In this document: positions 63,824 through 64,000 of the stretch, one piece after another
Layout of the letters: each line of letters opens with the position of its first letter
Numbering within the stretch: position 1 is the stretch's first letter
From: Agarophyton chilense
Taxonomy: Eukaryota > Rhodophyta > Florideophyceae > Gracilariales > Gracilariaceae
Direction: 5' to 3'
DNA: 64,000 bases
NCBI GenBank assembly: GCA_030374765.1
Contig: JARGXX010000031.1
Coordinates: 1 to 64,000, forward strand
Position numbers and translations under genes: made by a program
The notes under the pieces: generated by a model
Told to the model about the DNA's origin: nothing
The model's database searches: none
The model's input: the letters and a program-made list of their open reading frames with translations, nothing else

Positions 63824-64000
63824 ATGGCTCCTTTCTCATCGCTCCGTCGGCTGAGACCGCCGCTTGAACGCGCCGCAGTGGACGTTTGGCCGCTCGCAAA
63901 GCGAAACAGCACTTGTCTCTCGGGAAGCGTGAATGCATTACCAGCCACGTGCACGCCGTCCACACCGCCTTCGCCGCGCAGCAAAGCGAGCGATACGAAA
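63824..64000 (+). CDS. Possible gene start running off the window
   Basis: An ATG in a strong context (GCCATGG) opens a frame that stays open for 59 codons to the window edge. The first residues (MAPFSSLRRLRPPLERAAV) are basic and could be a targeting peptide; the rest is Ser/Pro/Thr-rich. No family is visible. Too short to be sure; the next window would decide. Confidence 0.35.
   Translation, partial: MAPFSSLRRLRPPLERAAVDVWPLAKRNSTCLSGSVNALPATCTPSTPPSPRSKASDTK

Overview
The window looks like nuclear DNA of a red alga, most likely a multicellular (florideophyte, Chondrus-like) species. The evidence is: mostly intronless long genes with only three short GT-AG introns inferable; an NADPH oxidase without EF hands and with extra membrane helices; a starch/glucan phosphatase with starch-binding modules; a FAD4-type plastid desaturase; a membrane-anchored sulfotransferase; and gene groups separated by long gene-poor stretches with mobile DNA. 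The species assignment is inference.

Layout. 1-6 kb: no recognisable gene; it holds copy 1 of a ~2.3 kb repeat whose second copy lies at 34.1-36.4 kb, same orientation. 6-10 kb: a tight trio, FAD4-like desaturase (-), TMEM223-like mitochondrial protein (+) and an X-family DNA polymerase (-). 10-22 kb: a ~12 kb gene desert. 22-30 kb: a small zinc-finger protein (+), a 1059-aa NADPH oxidase (-), and a head-to-head quinone-oxidoreductase-like MDR protein (+). 32-33 kb: a [2Fe-2S] thioredoxin-like/TPR protein (-). 38-46 kb: secreted subtilase (+), Golgi-type sulfotransferase (-), a 5S rRNA gene (-), an apparently complete Tc1/mariner element (+), and a secreted Lys/Cys-rich protein (-). 47-58 kb: the densest part, with a three-exon membrane-anchored DnaJ-zinc-finger protein (+), a triple-CBM20 glucan phosphatase (-), a BED-finger/threonine-dehydratase-like fusion (-), a WD40/coiled-coil protein (+) and a formin (+). 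58-64 kb: a second 5S rRNA gene (+), a BAR-like protein (-) and the possible start of a gene leaving the window.

Two genes stand out. First, the NADPH oxidase carries, inside its NADPH-binding domain, a four-helix block that reads like a voltage-sensor domain (S2 Glu, S3 N-x-F-D, S4 W-R-x-x-R), as in voltage-gated proton channels. Second, a BED DNA-binding finger is fused to a threonine-dehydratase fold with tandem ACT domains in which the PLP lysine and the PLP-binding loops are lost. This suggests a dead enzyme reused as an amino-acid-sensing DNA-binding protein. Functions are inferred from recalled family motifs; no database search was possible.
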